This document shows positions 17,484 to 25,494 of a stretch of DNA of 64,000 nucleotides, in pieces (within the stretch, counting starts at the first letter, position 1; each line of letters begins with the position of its first letter). Source of the stretch: Agrilactobacillus composti DSM 18527 = JCM 14202 (lineage in GTDB: Bacteria; Bacillota; Bacilli; Lactobacillales; Lactobacillaceae); the NCBI RefSeq assembly GCF_001436375.1, contig NZ_AZGA01000054.1, forward strand, positions 585-64,584. Direction: 5' to 3'. A program made the translations under genes and the position numbers. The notes below the pieces were generated by a model, which was given only the letters and a program-made list of their open reading frames with translations, had not been told where the DNA came from and did no database searches.

Positions 17484-18489
17484 ACTGTTTGCTATTCGCC
17501 GCGGCGCTGACCCAGTTGGCCCGGGCGTCGGGGGTATCAAAGGGAATACTGCAATCTGCTCCCAGTAAAATCCCCTGGCGGCCGTTAACTTGCAACAGCC
17601 GCTTGGTTTCAGCCTTGATTTGGGCTTCAGTTCCCCGATAATACAAACCGGCTTCAGTGTTGTCAAACCCACCTAAAATGGCCCGATTGCCAAAGAGCTT
17701 TTTACCCTGGGCCAAGGAGACACCTTCCACATAGCTGGCAAAATTGATGGCCTTGGCCGGATAGTCCTGGTAATCAGCTAAGTTATTCCGAGCCCCGGCA
17801 AAACCGCAAATATGTAGCATATTGCCGTCATTGGCCGCTTGGGCGGCGTTTAATAATAACTTTTCGCTGGGGACCACGTACTGTTGCCACAGGGCTTTCG
17901 TGATCCTAGAATCTTGGGGTTGTTGCACACATAAGTAGATCCCCACGATACCCGCTTCTCGAATCAAGCGGGTCACCAGCTCACTTAAATCTTGGGCCAA
18001 CTGGTTTAAAACTTCCCCAAATAAAGCTGGTTCGGCGGCGAAGAAGTCATAAATTTTCACAGGGTCCTGGTCTAAAATTTCAAAACGCAGGCGCAATTGG
18101 TACCAGGGTGAAAAGATATTATAGAAGCTGCCAATGTCGCCTTGATAGTGGTCCACGATGGCTTTGATGGCCGCCACTTGGTCTTGATACCAAGGGTGGT
18201 TGGCGGCCACTGGCTTGATTTGGCGCAAGTCGGCCGGGCTGTTGAAGGTCACATCTAACAAACTGGGTAATAGGAAAAAATTATCACTCATGATTTTGGT
18301 AAAATCCGGGTGAATGTCGTCATAAAACCGCTGCTGGGCGGCCACCACGGCGGCCACGCTTTGCTTTTGGCGAAAGCCGAAGACTTGTTGGCGTTCGTCG
18401 GCTAAATAGTGGTGCCAAAAACCGGCTAAACTGGTATCTGCCGGTTGATTATCTAAAGTTTGCAATAAAATATCACGTTTATTTGTCAT
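17482..18489 (-). CDS. Uroporphyrinogen decarboxylase-fold protein, MtaA-like thiol methyltransferase group
   Basis: 335 aa, TIM-barrel URO-D superfamily. Two late motifs, HICG and GADCSIPFDTP, give the His-x-Cys...Cys set that binds catalytic zinc in MtaA/MtbA-type methylcobalamin:thiol methyltransferases. True haem-pathway HemE lacks this set, and no haem genes are nearby. It is the last gene of the amino-acid ABC operon, 15 bp after the SDR gene. I infer methyl transfer to or from a thiol; the substrate is unknown. Confidence 0.75.
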   Translation of the reverse strand: MTNKRDILLQTLDNQPADTSLAGFWHHYLADERQQVFGFRQKQSVAAVVAAQQRFYDDIHPDFTKIMSDNFFLLPSLLDVTFNSPADLRQIKPVAANHPWYQDQVAAIKAIVDHYQGDIGSFYNIFSPWYQLRLRFEILDQDPVKIYDFFAAEPALFGEVLNQLAQDLSELVTRLIREAGIVGIYLCVQQPQDSRITKALWQQYVVPSEKLLLNAAQAANDGNMLHICGFAGARNNLADYQDYPAKAINFASYVEGVSLAQGKKLFGNRAILGGFDNTEAGLYYRGTEAQIKAETKRLLQVNGRQGILLGADCSIPFDTPDARANWVSAAANSKQ

Positions 18490-18504
18490 GGGTTCTTCCT
18501 TCCC

Positions 18505-19248
18505 CTAGGCTAAGCGCCAACCGCCGTTGACGTGGAGACTTTGGCCAGTGATGTAACTGGCGGCCTCTGAGATCAAAAAGACAATGGGCTGGGCGATTTC
18601 TTGGGCCTGGGCTGCCCGACCTAACGGTACTTTGGCTTGGTATTTGGCCAAATTGGCTTGAATACGCTCGTGGGTCATTTCCGTATCGGTGACCCCGGGC
18701 ACCACGGCGTTGAGGCGCACATTATGGGCCGCCCCTTCGATGGCCAAGGTCTTGGTGAGACTGGTGACGGCCCCTTTAGAAGCAGCATAAGCGTCATAAT
18801 CTAAGATGCCATCAAAGGCATCCACCGAGGTCACGTTGACGATACTACCCTTGCCCTGAGCGTACAAATGGGGCAATAGGGCTAAAGTGGGATACAAGGT
18901 CCCATTGAAATTCACCGCCATAATTTGGGCCCAGCTGGGGTCGTTATAATCCGTGACATCTGTGGTTAAAAAGATACCGGCACTGTTCACCAACCCGGCG
19001 ATGGGGCCGAAGTCGGCCACGATTTGATCAAAGGTGGTCTTCACGGCGGCCTTATCAGTCAATTCCAATTGATAACGGTGACTCGTAACGCCCGCAAACG
19101 TTGTGGCTTGTTGCACCTTGGCCAAACGGGTCGCATTACGCCCAATCAAATGGACATCATAACCGGCTTGGGCTAAGGCAATGGCCGTGGCTCGGCCAAT
19201 ACCGCTGCTGGCCCCGGTGACGATCACTTGAGGATTTTTTGTTGTCAT
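18505..19248 (-). CDS. Short-chain dehydrogenase/reductase (SDR)
   Basis: 247 aa classical SDR. TGASSGIG binds NAD(P), NSAG follows, the catalytic Ser is in NVTSVDAF and the Tyr-x-x-x-Lys in YAASK. A C-terminal ITGQSLHVNGGW is standard. It reduces or oxidises a carbonyl/alcohol; substrate unknown. Position in the operon suggests a step in breakdown of the imported compound. Confidence 0.9.
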   Translation of the reverse strand: MTTKNPQVIVTGASSGIGRATAIALAQAGYDVHLIGRNATRLAKVQQATTFAGVTSHRYQLELTDKAAVKTTFDQIVADFGPIAGLVNSAGIFLTTDVTDYNDPSWAQIMAVNFNGTLYPTLALLPHLYAQGKGSIVNVTSVDAFDGILDYDAYAASKGAVTSLTKTLAIEGAAHNVRLNAVVPGVTDTEMTHERIQANLAKYQAKVPLGRAAQAQEIAQPIVFLISEAASYITGQSLHVNGGWRLA

Positions 19249-19266
19249 TTAATACACCTCACAAAT

Positions 19267-20007
19267 TTAGACATTACTTAAAATTTCAGCTAGAAACTGT
19301 TGGGTCCGGGGGACTTGGGGATGGTCAAAAATATCAGCTGGGGAACCGGCTTCCACCACTTGTCCATCGGCCATGAAGACGACTTTGTTGGCCACATTGC
19401 GGGCAAAGTTCATCTGATGGGTGATCACCACCATGGTGGCCCCTTCTTCGGCCAACTGACGCATGACCTTCAAGACTTCTCCGACTAATTCTGGGTCCAA
19501 GGCGCTGGTGGGTTCATCAAAGAAAATCACCTGGGGCTTTAAGGCAATGGCCCGGGCGATGCCCACCCGCTGGGCTTGGCCTCCGGAAAGTTGGGAGGGA
19601 TAGTGGGCCACATAATCGGCCATCCCCACCTTTTTCAAAGCCGCCAGGGCAATGGTCTTGGCTTGGGCCTTGGGAATTTTATGGGCCACCACGAGGCCTT
19701 CAGTGACGTTTTGCAGGGTAGTTTTGTTATTAAAAAGATTATAATTTTGGAACACGAAGCCCACATTTTGGCGGATGGTGCGGATGTCATTTTTCGACAA
19801 GTGGGCTAACTCCCCTTGAACCCCGGCGAAATCGATGGTCCCCCCATCGCCCTTTTCCAAAGTGGTGATGGTACGCAACAAGGTGGTTTTCCCGGAACCA
19901 CTGGGGCCGATCAAGGTGATCACATCCCCTTGGTTCACTTGAAAATCGATACCCTTTAAGATTTGTTGGGGGCCGTAACTTTTCGTTAAATTTTTAATTG
20001 TGAGCAT
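19267..20007 (-). CDS. Polar amino-acid ABC transporter ATPase (GlnQ type)
   Basis: 246 aa. Walker A GPSGSGKTT, QNYNLFNNKT Q-loop, signature LSGGQAQR, Walker B VIFFDEP, switch ITHQM. The ATPase of the importer encoded by the next three genes upstream; overlaps the permease gene by 14 bp. Confidence 0.93.
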   Translation of the reverse strand: MLTIKNLTKSYGPQQILKGIDFQVNQGDVITLIGPSGSGKTTLLRTITTLEKGDGGTIDFAGVQGELAHLSKNDIRTIRQNVGFVFQNYNLFNNKTTLQNVTEGLVVAHKIPKAQAKTIALAALKKVGMADYVAHYPSQLSGGQAQRVGIARAIALKPQVIFFDEPTSALDPELVGEVLKVMRQLAEEGATMVVITHQMNFARNVANKVVFMADGQVVEAGSPADIFDHPQVPRTQQFLAEILSNV

Positions 20008-20791
20008 GATTCACCAGCTCCTTTTTAGGGTCGTATTGAACAGCTGCCACCGTGGTGGTAGGTTGTTTGAAACTAAATAAATGCCAGTTGAACGACTTGG
20101 CCGTGGTGGTCCGTTGAAAGCGGCTGAAGTAGCGTTCCAAGAACCAGAATAGCAATTCTGCGGCGTAGGCGATGATCAGATAATAAACCCACACCACCAG
20201 GTAAGCTTCCAAGAAGTTGTAGGAAAAGGCCGCCTGGGTCTTGGCAATGGCGGTGATATCCTTCACGGACATGATAAAAGCTAAACTGGAATTCTTGATC
20301 AAATACAGGGTGGCGTTGGTGATGTTGGGCAGGGCCGAGACCAACGCCTGGGGTAAAATCACCCGGACAAAAGTCTGTCGCGGGGCCATCCCCACCATCA
20401 ACCCCGCCTCTAATTGCCCCTTATCCACGGTTTGCAGCGCGGAGCGAAACACCTCCGTTAACGTGGCAATGCTATTTAAAGTGAACACGATATAGGCATA
20501 ATTGATGGGATCGATGCTAAAGGCACTCTTCCCGATGATGGTGGCCAAGAAGCTGGGAAAGGCGCTATAAATGATCAGGATTTGGGCAATCAACGGTGTC
20601 CCCCGCACAAAGGACACGTATAGCCGGACGAGGGGACTTAAAATTTTGACCCGATAAATCCGCACTAAAGCAAATATGAAGCCAATAGGTAAGGATACGA
20701 TCAACGCCACCAGCACGATCTGCAAGGTTACCGGCACACCGGCGATGGCGGTCTTGAAAACTTGGGCCATGAAATTGGTATCTAGGGACAA
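19994..20791 (-). CDS. Amino-acid ABC transporter permease (HisM type)
   Basis: 265 aa, about five membrane segments. The coupling EAGLMVGMAPRQTFVRVILPQAL loop that contacts the ATPase is clear. A 40-aa C-terminal tail is charged. It probably forms a heterodimer with the permease at 20810. Confidence 0.92.
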   Translation of the reverse strand: MSLDTNFMAQVFKTAIAGVPVTLQIVLVALIVSLPIGFIFALVRIYRVKILSPLVRLYVSFVRGTPLIAQILIIYSAFPSFLATIIGKSAFSIDPINYAYIVFTLNSIATLTEVFRSALQTVDKGQLEAGLMVGMAPRQTFVRVILPQALVSALPNITNATLYLIKNSSLAFIMSVKDITAIAKTQAAFSYNFLEAYLVVWVYYLIIAYAAELLFWFLERYFSRFQRTTTAKSFNWHLFSFKQPTTTVAAVQYDPKKELVNHAHN

Positions 20792-20809
20792 TTTGAGGAC
20801 CTCCTTGAA

Positions 20810-21508
20810 TTAGGGCTGAATGGCTTGGCGTTTCTTTTGAAAAGAGCTTTCCACCAGGCTCACCAGCTTGTCGATGGCTAAAGAAATCACCCAGTAGATC
20901 AGCGCTAGGGCGCCGTAGGTTTCAAAGGCAAAGCCCCCGGAGTTGTTGGCCACAATCATTTGGGCTTTGGCCACCATGTCCACGACCCCGATGGTAAAGG
21001 TCAAAGCCCCTTCTTTCAGCAGGTTGATGATGGCGTTGGCCAAGTTGGGCAGGGCGATGACGAAGGTTTGGGGCAAGGTGATGCGGATAAAGGCTTGCCA
21101 GGGACTCATCCCCACCATCAGCGCCGCTTCCTTTTGCCCCGCGGGAACGGCTAAGTAAGCCGAGCGGAAAATTTCCGCCACGGGGGCTGAAAACAGCAGG
21201 GTCAAGGCGATGACCACAAAGTACATCCGGTTCCAACCTTCAATGGACACGTGGAACCAACCCTTGATGAGAAAGGGCAGGCCATAATACACCACGAAAA
21301 TCATGATGATGGCCGGGGTGGCCCGGATCACGCTGATGTAGACGTTGGCGATGGCCCGCCACCACCAATGGCTACTGAGTTTGGCCCGGGTCAAGGCGGC
21401 GCCCAACAGGCCCCCTAGGATAATCGACGCCACGGAAATGATCAAGGTGATTTGAATGGCTGGTAAAATCTGGATCAGAAATTTGTAAATTAAAGCTAAT
21501 GTGGTCAT
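20810..21508 (-). CDS. Amino-acid ABC transporter permease (GlnP type)
   Basis: 232 aa, about five membrane segments, with the ATPase-contact loop KEAALMVGMSPWQAFIRITLPQ. Partner of the preceding permease (paralogous). Confidence 0.92.
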   Translation of the reverse strand: MTTLALIYKFLIQILPAIQITLIISVASIILGGLLGAALTRAKLSSHWWWRAIANVYISVIRATPAIIMIFVVYYGLPFLIKGWFHVSIEGWNRMYFVVIALTLLFSAPVAEIFRSAYLAVPAGQKEAALMVGMSPWQAFIRITLPQTFVIALPNLANAIINLLKEGALTFTIGVVDMVAKAQMIVANNSGGFAFETYGALALIYWVISLAIDKLVSLVESSFQKKRQAIQP

Positions 21509-21540
21509 AACTGACCCTCCTATTCAGCGTGCTGGAACAA

Positions 21541-22395
21541 TTACTTAAAGGCCTTGTTCACCAATTTGAAGTTGTCTTGACCGAAGTACTTTTCAGACAA
21601 CTTGGCCGCTTCACCAGAAGCAATGACCTTCTTAACGGCCTTATCATAAGCGGCGGCTAACTTGGTCTCTTTCTTGTTGAACAATGGGTAAGTCTTAATA
21701 CCCCCTAAGGTGACGTAGGTGAGCTTGCCCTTCAAATCGGCGTTGGCCCCGTTGGACTTTTCAACGTTGGCTTCAAACATGGGGCGAATGGCGAAGAAAG
21801 CATCGTAGCGGCCTTCGTTGACCCACTTCAAGGCATCGGAAACCACGAAGGTGTCCGCACTGCCTAGCTTAATTTTAGGGGTGTGTTTCTTATTGTAGTC
21901 GGCGATGACGGCGTATTGGCCATTTTGTGGGGCAATGGGTACTAATTTCCCGTTATTTTTAGCCAATTTCCCTAAGCCGCCAAATTTGGCTTTGTCCTTG
22001 GTGCGGACCACAAAGCCGGAGTCACTGACCCCAAAGTAATTTTTCGGGAATAGGTAAGTCTTGGCCCGATCAGCGGTGTAGAAAATGTTCTTCACCCCCA
22101 CATCGTATTTGCCACTCTTGACCCCGATCAACACATCGTCATCACTGGTGCCGGTGTAAGTAAATTTATATTGGGGTAATTGCTTGTCGATGGCTTTCAT
22201 CATGGCCACATCGTAGCCATCCCCTTGTTTCTTGCTATTTTGATAAGTAATGGGGTAGTTGGTGGTGGCGTAGGCCACTTTAACGGTGGTGACGGCTTGG
22301 GCCGTGGTGGGTTTTTGCAGGGTCAAGGCCGCGGCGATGGCGGCAGTCCCCCCTAATAACAGGGCGATGCGTTTGAACCATTTTGTCTGTGTCAT
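21541..22395 (-). CDS. Family 3 amino-acid substrate-binding protein, no lipobox
   Basis: 284 aa. A Sec signal ends in TTAQA and the mature part begins VTTVKVAYATTNYPITY, followed by GDGYDVAMMKAI and DVGVKNIFYTADRA, the usual family 3 binding-protein landmarks. Unlike most Gram-positive binding proteins it has no lipobox cysteine, so the protein would be released or held only by the N-terminal hydrophobic stretch. Ligand unknown; the Met/Cys-rich leader of the operon hints at a sulfur amino acid. Confidence 0.88.
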   Translation of the reverse strand: MTQTKWFKRIALLLGGTAAIAAALTLQKPTTAQAVTTVKVAYATTNYPITYQNSKKQGDGYDVAMMKAIDKQLPQYKFTYTGTSDDDVLIGVKSGKYDVGVKNIFYTADRAKTYLFPKNYFGVSDSGFVVRTKDKAKFGGLGKLAKNNGKLVPIAPQNGQYAVIADYNKKHTPKIKLGSADTFVVSDALKWVNEGRYDAFFAIRPMFEANVEKSNGANADLKGKLTYVTLGGIKTYPLFNKKETKLAAAYDKAVKKVIASGEAAKLSEKYFGQDNFKLVNKAFK

Positions 22396-22428
22396 ATTTA
22401 GTAAGCTCCCTCGAATTTAAAAGTTAGT

Positions 22429-23196
22429 TTAAAACGTTAATTTAGCGTCTCCCAATTGAATGGTTTGCCCAGCCAACTCTCCCGTGGCCCCGGCAAACTG
22501 TAAGGTGGTCAAGTGATTAGCAACCCCCTGGGTGAACTTGAATTGCCGCTCATGGATGGGCACCACATAATCAACCCCTTGGGCGGTGGCGGTACTGCCC
22601 ACCAACTTCGCCCAAAATTCAGCGGCGGCTTTCGGATGGACCACTTCAAAGGTCCCTTGGATCACCTTCAAGTCCCCAGCAGGATGGGGTTCGATCAAGC
22701 CTTGTTGGGTCAATTGAGCTATTCGGTCTGCATCGGTACTTTGCCAATTGATAAAAAACGGATAAGGCAGGCCTTCAAAGTCGGCGTCAATGAAAAAGAT
22801 TTGCCAGGTGATCAAATGGTCCTGCGCATCGGTCCGCTGGCCTTCGGAGATGGGGCCAACCGGCACACCACTGGCCTTTAAGCTGGCCCAAGTGGCCTGT
22901 AAATCTGAACTGCGGATAGCCACGGTGTTGAAGCGTTGGCGCTTAGCTTCATAGTCTTGGGTGGCGTCATATAAAGACGCGGCTTGATTGCGGGTCACGG
23001 CGGCGGCCTTGGCTAAGTCAAAGACGCTGATCAATTCGATATAATTGATGCCAAAATAACCTAAGGCATTAGCCGTCCCCCAAGCTTCATGTTGACCCCC
23101 TCGCTTGAAAATAACGCCATGGTCTTGAAATAAGGCAATGGCTTGGTCTAAGTCCTGGACATTGATCATGGAATGGTCCCAGTTTAAGTCTGGCAT
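22429..23196 (-). CDS. VOC/glyoxalase-like family protein
   Basis: 255 aa. It starts LNWDHSMINVQDLDQAIALFQDHGVIFKRGGQHEAWGTANAL, the typical Glyoxalase_3-like opening, with paired half-domains including the YPFFINW stretch. Members are metal enzymes or binding proteins of varied chemistry; none can be assigned here. Its ATG overlaps the stop of the P5C-reductase-like gene. Confidence 0.75.
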   Translation of the reverse strand: MPDLNWDHSMINVQDLDQAIALFQDHGVIFKRGGQHEAWGTANALGYFGINYIELISVFDLAKAAAVTRNQAASLYDATQDYEAKRQRFNTVAIRSSDLQATWASLKASGVPVGPISEGQRTDAQDHLITWQIFFIDADFEGLPYPFFINWQSTDADRIAQLTQQGLIEPHPAGDLKVIQGTFEVVHPKAAAEFWAKLVGSTATAQGVDYVVPIHERQFKFTQGVANHLTTLQFAGATGELAGQTIQLGDAKLTF

Positions 23197-23999
23197 TATT
23201 TTTCAGCTCCTAACTCAGTGGTCCGTCTAACAGCGGCTAACACGGCATTTTGGATCCCCGCCGCGAAGTCACTGGCGTCCAGTTCATGTTGGGCATAAAT
23301 CCCCACCCCACCAGCGGAGTTATTAATATCTAAGAGTTCATTGGGATTTTTACCCGTAAGTTCTAACATTTTGGCTGCCCCTTGGAGATTCTCCAAAGCC
23401 ACGGCGTTAGCCTGTTGCCGGGACAAGCCCGCCAAGACGCCGGCGTTGGTGAGAGCGATGTAGAAGTTGTAAATATAATTGGGGCCGGCCACGCCGTACC
23501 CGGTGTAGATGTCGATTTGGTTTTCGGGGATGTAATCCACCTTGCCAAAACTCTTCAAGAAAGGATCCACCAGGGCCTGGTCGGCATGGTCATTCAAAGC
23601 CGCGCCGCTGTAGCCAAAGCCCGTATCGGTCAGGGTGTTGGGGATGATACGGGTCACGGGCAGATTGGCGTTAGTGGCGGTCAGTTGGGCAATGGTCACC
23701 CCGGCAATGATGGACACCACTTGGGCTTGGGTTTGGCTTTGGCTGATGGTCTGGGTTAGGCCGGCCCAATCATCTTGGGGCCGCACCCCCAGTAACACGA
23801 TTTGAGCGGCGGTAAGCTGGGGTTGATCCAACACCGTGGCCCCTTTGATACCGTAGGTTTGCTGTAAGTAATCGATGCGACTTTGGGCAATATCGGTGAC
23901 GAAGACACTGTCGGCACTGAGGGCCTTGTTTTTCAAACCGGCCCGAATGATGGCTTCCACCATTTGGCCCCCACCAAAAGCGTATAAAGAAATTGTCAT
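23196..23999 (-). CDS. Pyrroline-5-carboxylate reductase-like NAD(P) oxidoreductase
   Basis: ATG 23999 follows AGGAGGG; a longer frame start at 24038 lies in the terminator. It has an N-terminal FGGGQMVEAIIRAGL nucleotide-binding turn, IAGVTIAQL and TRIIPNT, and a C-terminal helical dimer domain with LAGLSRQQANAVALENLQGAAKML, as in ProC. Some active-site stretch (TNPGG-like) differs: LLDINNSAGGVG. It is first gene after the attenuator, so it may reduce an imine from the imported compound rather than make proline. Confidence 0.75.
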   Translation of the reverse strand: MTISLYAFGGGQMVEAIIRAGLKNKALSADSVFVTDIAQSRIDYLQQTYGIKGATVLDQPQLTAAQIVLLGVRPQDDWAGLTQTISQSQTQAQVVSIIAGVTIAQLTATNANLPVTRIIPNTLTDTGFGYSGAALNDHADQALVDPFLKSFGKVDYIPENQIDIYTGYGVAGPNYIYNFYIALTNAGVLAGLSRQQANAVALENLQGAAKMLELTGKNPNELLDINNSAGGVGIYAQHELDASDFAAGIQNAVLAAVRRTTELGAEK

Positions 24000-24023
24000 A
24001 AAAGCTTCCCTCCTAAAAGAAAC

Positions 24024-24065
24024 TAAAAAGGGCCCCAACCAAATCCGAAGACTTAGTTGGGGTCC
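24024..24065 (-). terminator. Attenuator terminator before the 23999 operon
   Basis: Minus strand: GGACCCCAACTAAGTC, loop TTCG, GATTTGGTTGGGGCCC, then a T run. It sits between the promoter and the first structural gene, so read-through decides expression. Confidence 0.85.
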
Positions 24066-24272
24066 TTATCCAGCATAGACTGAGTATGTAGCCACCTATT
24101 GAAACCTTGTACTAAATTACCAGGTGACGTCCAGGCTCTCCATCTATTTGCGGGCACCAAACTAAGCCGATTGGCATTTGCATACACATCGGCATTTGGC
24201 ACATATTGCACATAGATGATTGAGCCTTTAACAAAATGGACGTCTCCTTTCAAATTAGAGCTTCATAAGTTG
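24052..24272 (-). promoter_or_regulatory. Leader RNA with mutually exclusive hairpins (attenuator)
   Basis: Segment 1 (24188-24202) pairs with segment 2 (24154-24171): 8+6 bp with two G-U. Segment 2 (24153-24166, CTTAGTTTGGTGCC) can instead pair with the terminator 5' arm (24052-24065) at 11 of 14 positions. A ribosome stalled on the Met/Cys codons would hide segment 1, free segment 2 and block the terminator. An outer GACGTCCA/TGGACGTC stem (24236-24243 with 24126-24133) is also present. Confidence 0.6.
24112..24234 (-). CDS. Met/Cys-rich leader peptide, 40 aa
   Basis: TTG 24234 follows SD AAAGGAG (24244-24250) by 9 bases. Codons 8-20 encode MCNMCQMPMCMQM: six Met and three Cys in 13. Another Cys is at codon 27, and TAG is at 24112. 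The Met/Cys codons cover the 5' arm of a hairpin (24188-24202 with 24154-24171). This is the layout of a leader peptide in amino-acid attenuation. No family known to me. A longer overlapping frame (24053-24253) lacks an SD. Confidence 0.6.
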   Translation of the reverse strand: MLKAQSSMCNMCQMPMCMQMPIGLVWCPQIDGEPGRHLVI

Positions 24273-24278
24273 TTTATT

Positions 24279-24307
24279 AAGTTATCATTAATATATCAGT
24301 TTGTCAA
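24279..24307 (-). promoter_or_regulatory. Promoter of the attenuated operon
   Basis: Minus strand: TTGACA (24302-24307), 17-bp spacer, TAACTT (24279-24284); start near 24272. Confidence 0.65.
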
Positions 24308-24341
24308 GGCGGGTAGGCTTAATTTCCTTTGTTCTTAAAAA

Positions 24342-24377
24342 AGCTTGTAAGCCATGGTATTAATAGGCTTACAAGCT
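24342..24377 (-). terminator. Antitoxin-strand terminator of TA-like copy A
   Basis: AGCTTGTAAGCC and GGCTTACAAGCT form a perfect 12-bp stem; on the minus strand it is followed by TTTTTT. It marks the outer limit of the element, just beyond the toxin-side promoter, as in the full copy at 57281-57318. Confidence 0.7.
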
Positions 24378-24386
24378 CTCATATGT

Positions 24387-24491
24387 TATAATATCCAAGC
24401 AAAGAAGTTAGAGACGGTTGGCGAAAACTCAACAAACACGCAAAATAAAAAACCGCTCATCTAACTTTTGGCCAAGTTAAAGCGGTTTTTT
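24387..24491 (+). ncRNA. Toxin-strand RNA of TA-like copy A, toxin ORF missing
   Basis: Extended -10 TG-t-TATAAT (24387-24392) starts an RNA that contains GCAAAGAAGTTAGAGACGGTTGGC-type 5' sequence (from 24400), shared with the toxin mRNA start at 57.2 kb. Only about 20 bases separate this from the bidirectional terminator (24447-24491), so the peptide coding part has been deleted. Confidence 0.6.
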
Positions 24492-24567
24492 AACTAACAA
24501 TGCCACCGTCTTGACGGCTTTGCATCTTTACAAGGCCAAACTCTATCCGAGGGTTTGGTCTTTTTGT
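24447..24567 (-). ncRNA. Antitoxin-like RNA of copy A
   Basis: Minus-strand TATAAT (24574-24579), RNA start near 24567. The RNA has a 5' hairpin (CCAAAC/GTTTGG), a GCCGTCAAGACGGT hairpin and ends at the shared terminator AACCGCT/AGCGGTT with a nested TAACTT/AAGTTA stem. Same architecture as the RNA at 56903-57023. Confidence 0.55.
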
Positions 24568-24627
24568 ATGCTCATTATAACATAATTTAATATTTTAGGT
24601 ATACTTCGGCTTTAAAAAACAGGCCTT

Positions 24628-25350
24628 TTAATTAATCCCCAGGACCTCATGGAGCCATTCTAAGCCTAAGTTAAACCAACGGCCCATATGGCGATCGGCC
24701 CGATCCCCGTTGACCACTGCGGTCCATTTGTTGGCCAGGGCAATGCCATGATTGCCGGTGCCAAATTCGTGGGCTTCAAAGGGAACGTTGTGCTTAGCTA
24801 AAGCAGCAGTGTAGACGTGAATGTGATCCAAGAACGGGGTCAGTTCATCATTGATGGACCCCCAAATGAAGGTTGGTGGGGTCTGGGGTGAAACCAGTTG
24901 GGATACGTCCCGGCTTTGAATACCCATTTTTTTATCCAAAGTTGGCTTGATGGCTGGGTAGCCCAACATCACAAACTTGGCATGGGTGCCAGCTTCATTG
25001 CCATAGTCCGCTGCCAATTGACCCCCAGCGGAAAAACCGATGATCCCTAATTTATCAATGTCTACGCCCAATTCTCGTGAATGTTGCACCACATAGTAAA
25101 AAGCTTGGGCAATGGCCGTTTTAGCATCGTCATAGTTTTTCTTTTCTAAAACTGGATAGTTCACCACAAAGGTTTGAAAAGCGTGGGTGGCAAAGGTCAG
25201 GGCGACTCTTTCCGTATCCCGCTCCTTTAATTTCTTGTAACTACCGCCACCGATAATCACGATACCCGGCAGTTTTTCGTCGGTATTGCTTTGATAGATG
25301 TCTAAAGATGTCTCCTTGGTTGGGTCTAATGTCACATTTTGAATATCCAT
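24628..25350 (-). CDS. Alpha/beta hydrolase (acetyl esterase-like)
   Basis: 240 aa. Oxyanion stretch IIGGGSY, nucleophile Ser in GFSAGG, Asp in NDELTPF and His in GNHGIAL give a complete triad of the BD-FAE/acetyl-xylan esterase-like group. Cytosolic, no signal peptide. Single gene; substrate unknown. Confidence 0.85.
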   Translation of the reverse strand: MDIQNVTLDPTKETSLDIYQSNTDEKLPGIVIIGGGSYKKLKERDTERVALTFATHAFQTFVVNYPVLEKKNYDDAKTAIAQAFYYVVQHSRELGVDIDKLGIIGFSAGGQLAADYGNEAGTHAKFVMLGYPAIKPTLDKKMGIQSRDVSQLVSPQTPPTFIWGSINDELTPFLDHIHVYTAALAKHNVPFEAHEFGTGNHGIALANKWTAVVNGDRADRHMGRWFNLGLEWLHEVLGIN

Positions 25351-25443
25351 AAAATTAAATCACCTCATGTCTATGATAAGGGTCATTTCTGAAAATTGCT
25401 ATGGTTATCCCGCGAAAAATAAACCCTATTTCCATAAAAAAAC

Positions 25444-25478
25444 AAAAAAATCGCCTCAACTTTTCAAAGTTAAAGCGA
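25444..25478 (-). terminator. Terminator of the citrate synthase gene
   Basis: TCGC..TAACTTT / AAAGTTG..GCGA with a T run on the minus strand. Confidence 0.75.
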
Positions 25479-25494
25479 CCCAAATAGATGTCAA

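Noticed and set aside
24053-24253. A 66-residue minus-strand frame through the attenuator
   Set aside because: It has no SD, runs into the terminator, and shows no leader-like or family features. The 40-codon frame fits the SD.
24024-24260. Known riboswitch or T-box in the same leader
   Set aside because: No T-box core, SAM, lysine, TPP, cobalamin, FMN or ykkC landmarks could be found. A covariance search would be decisive.
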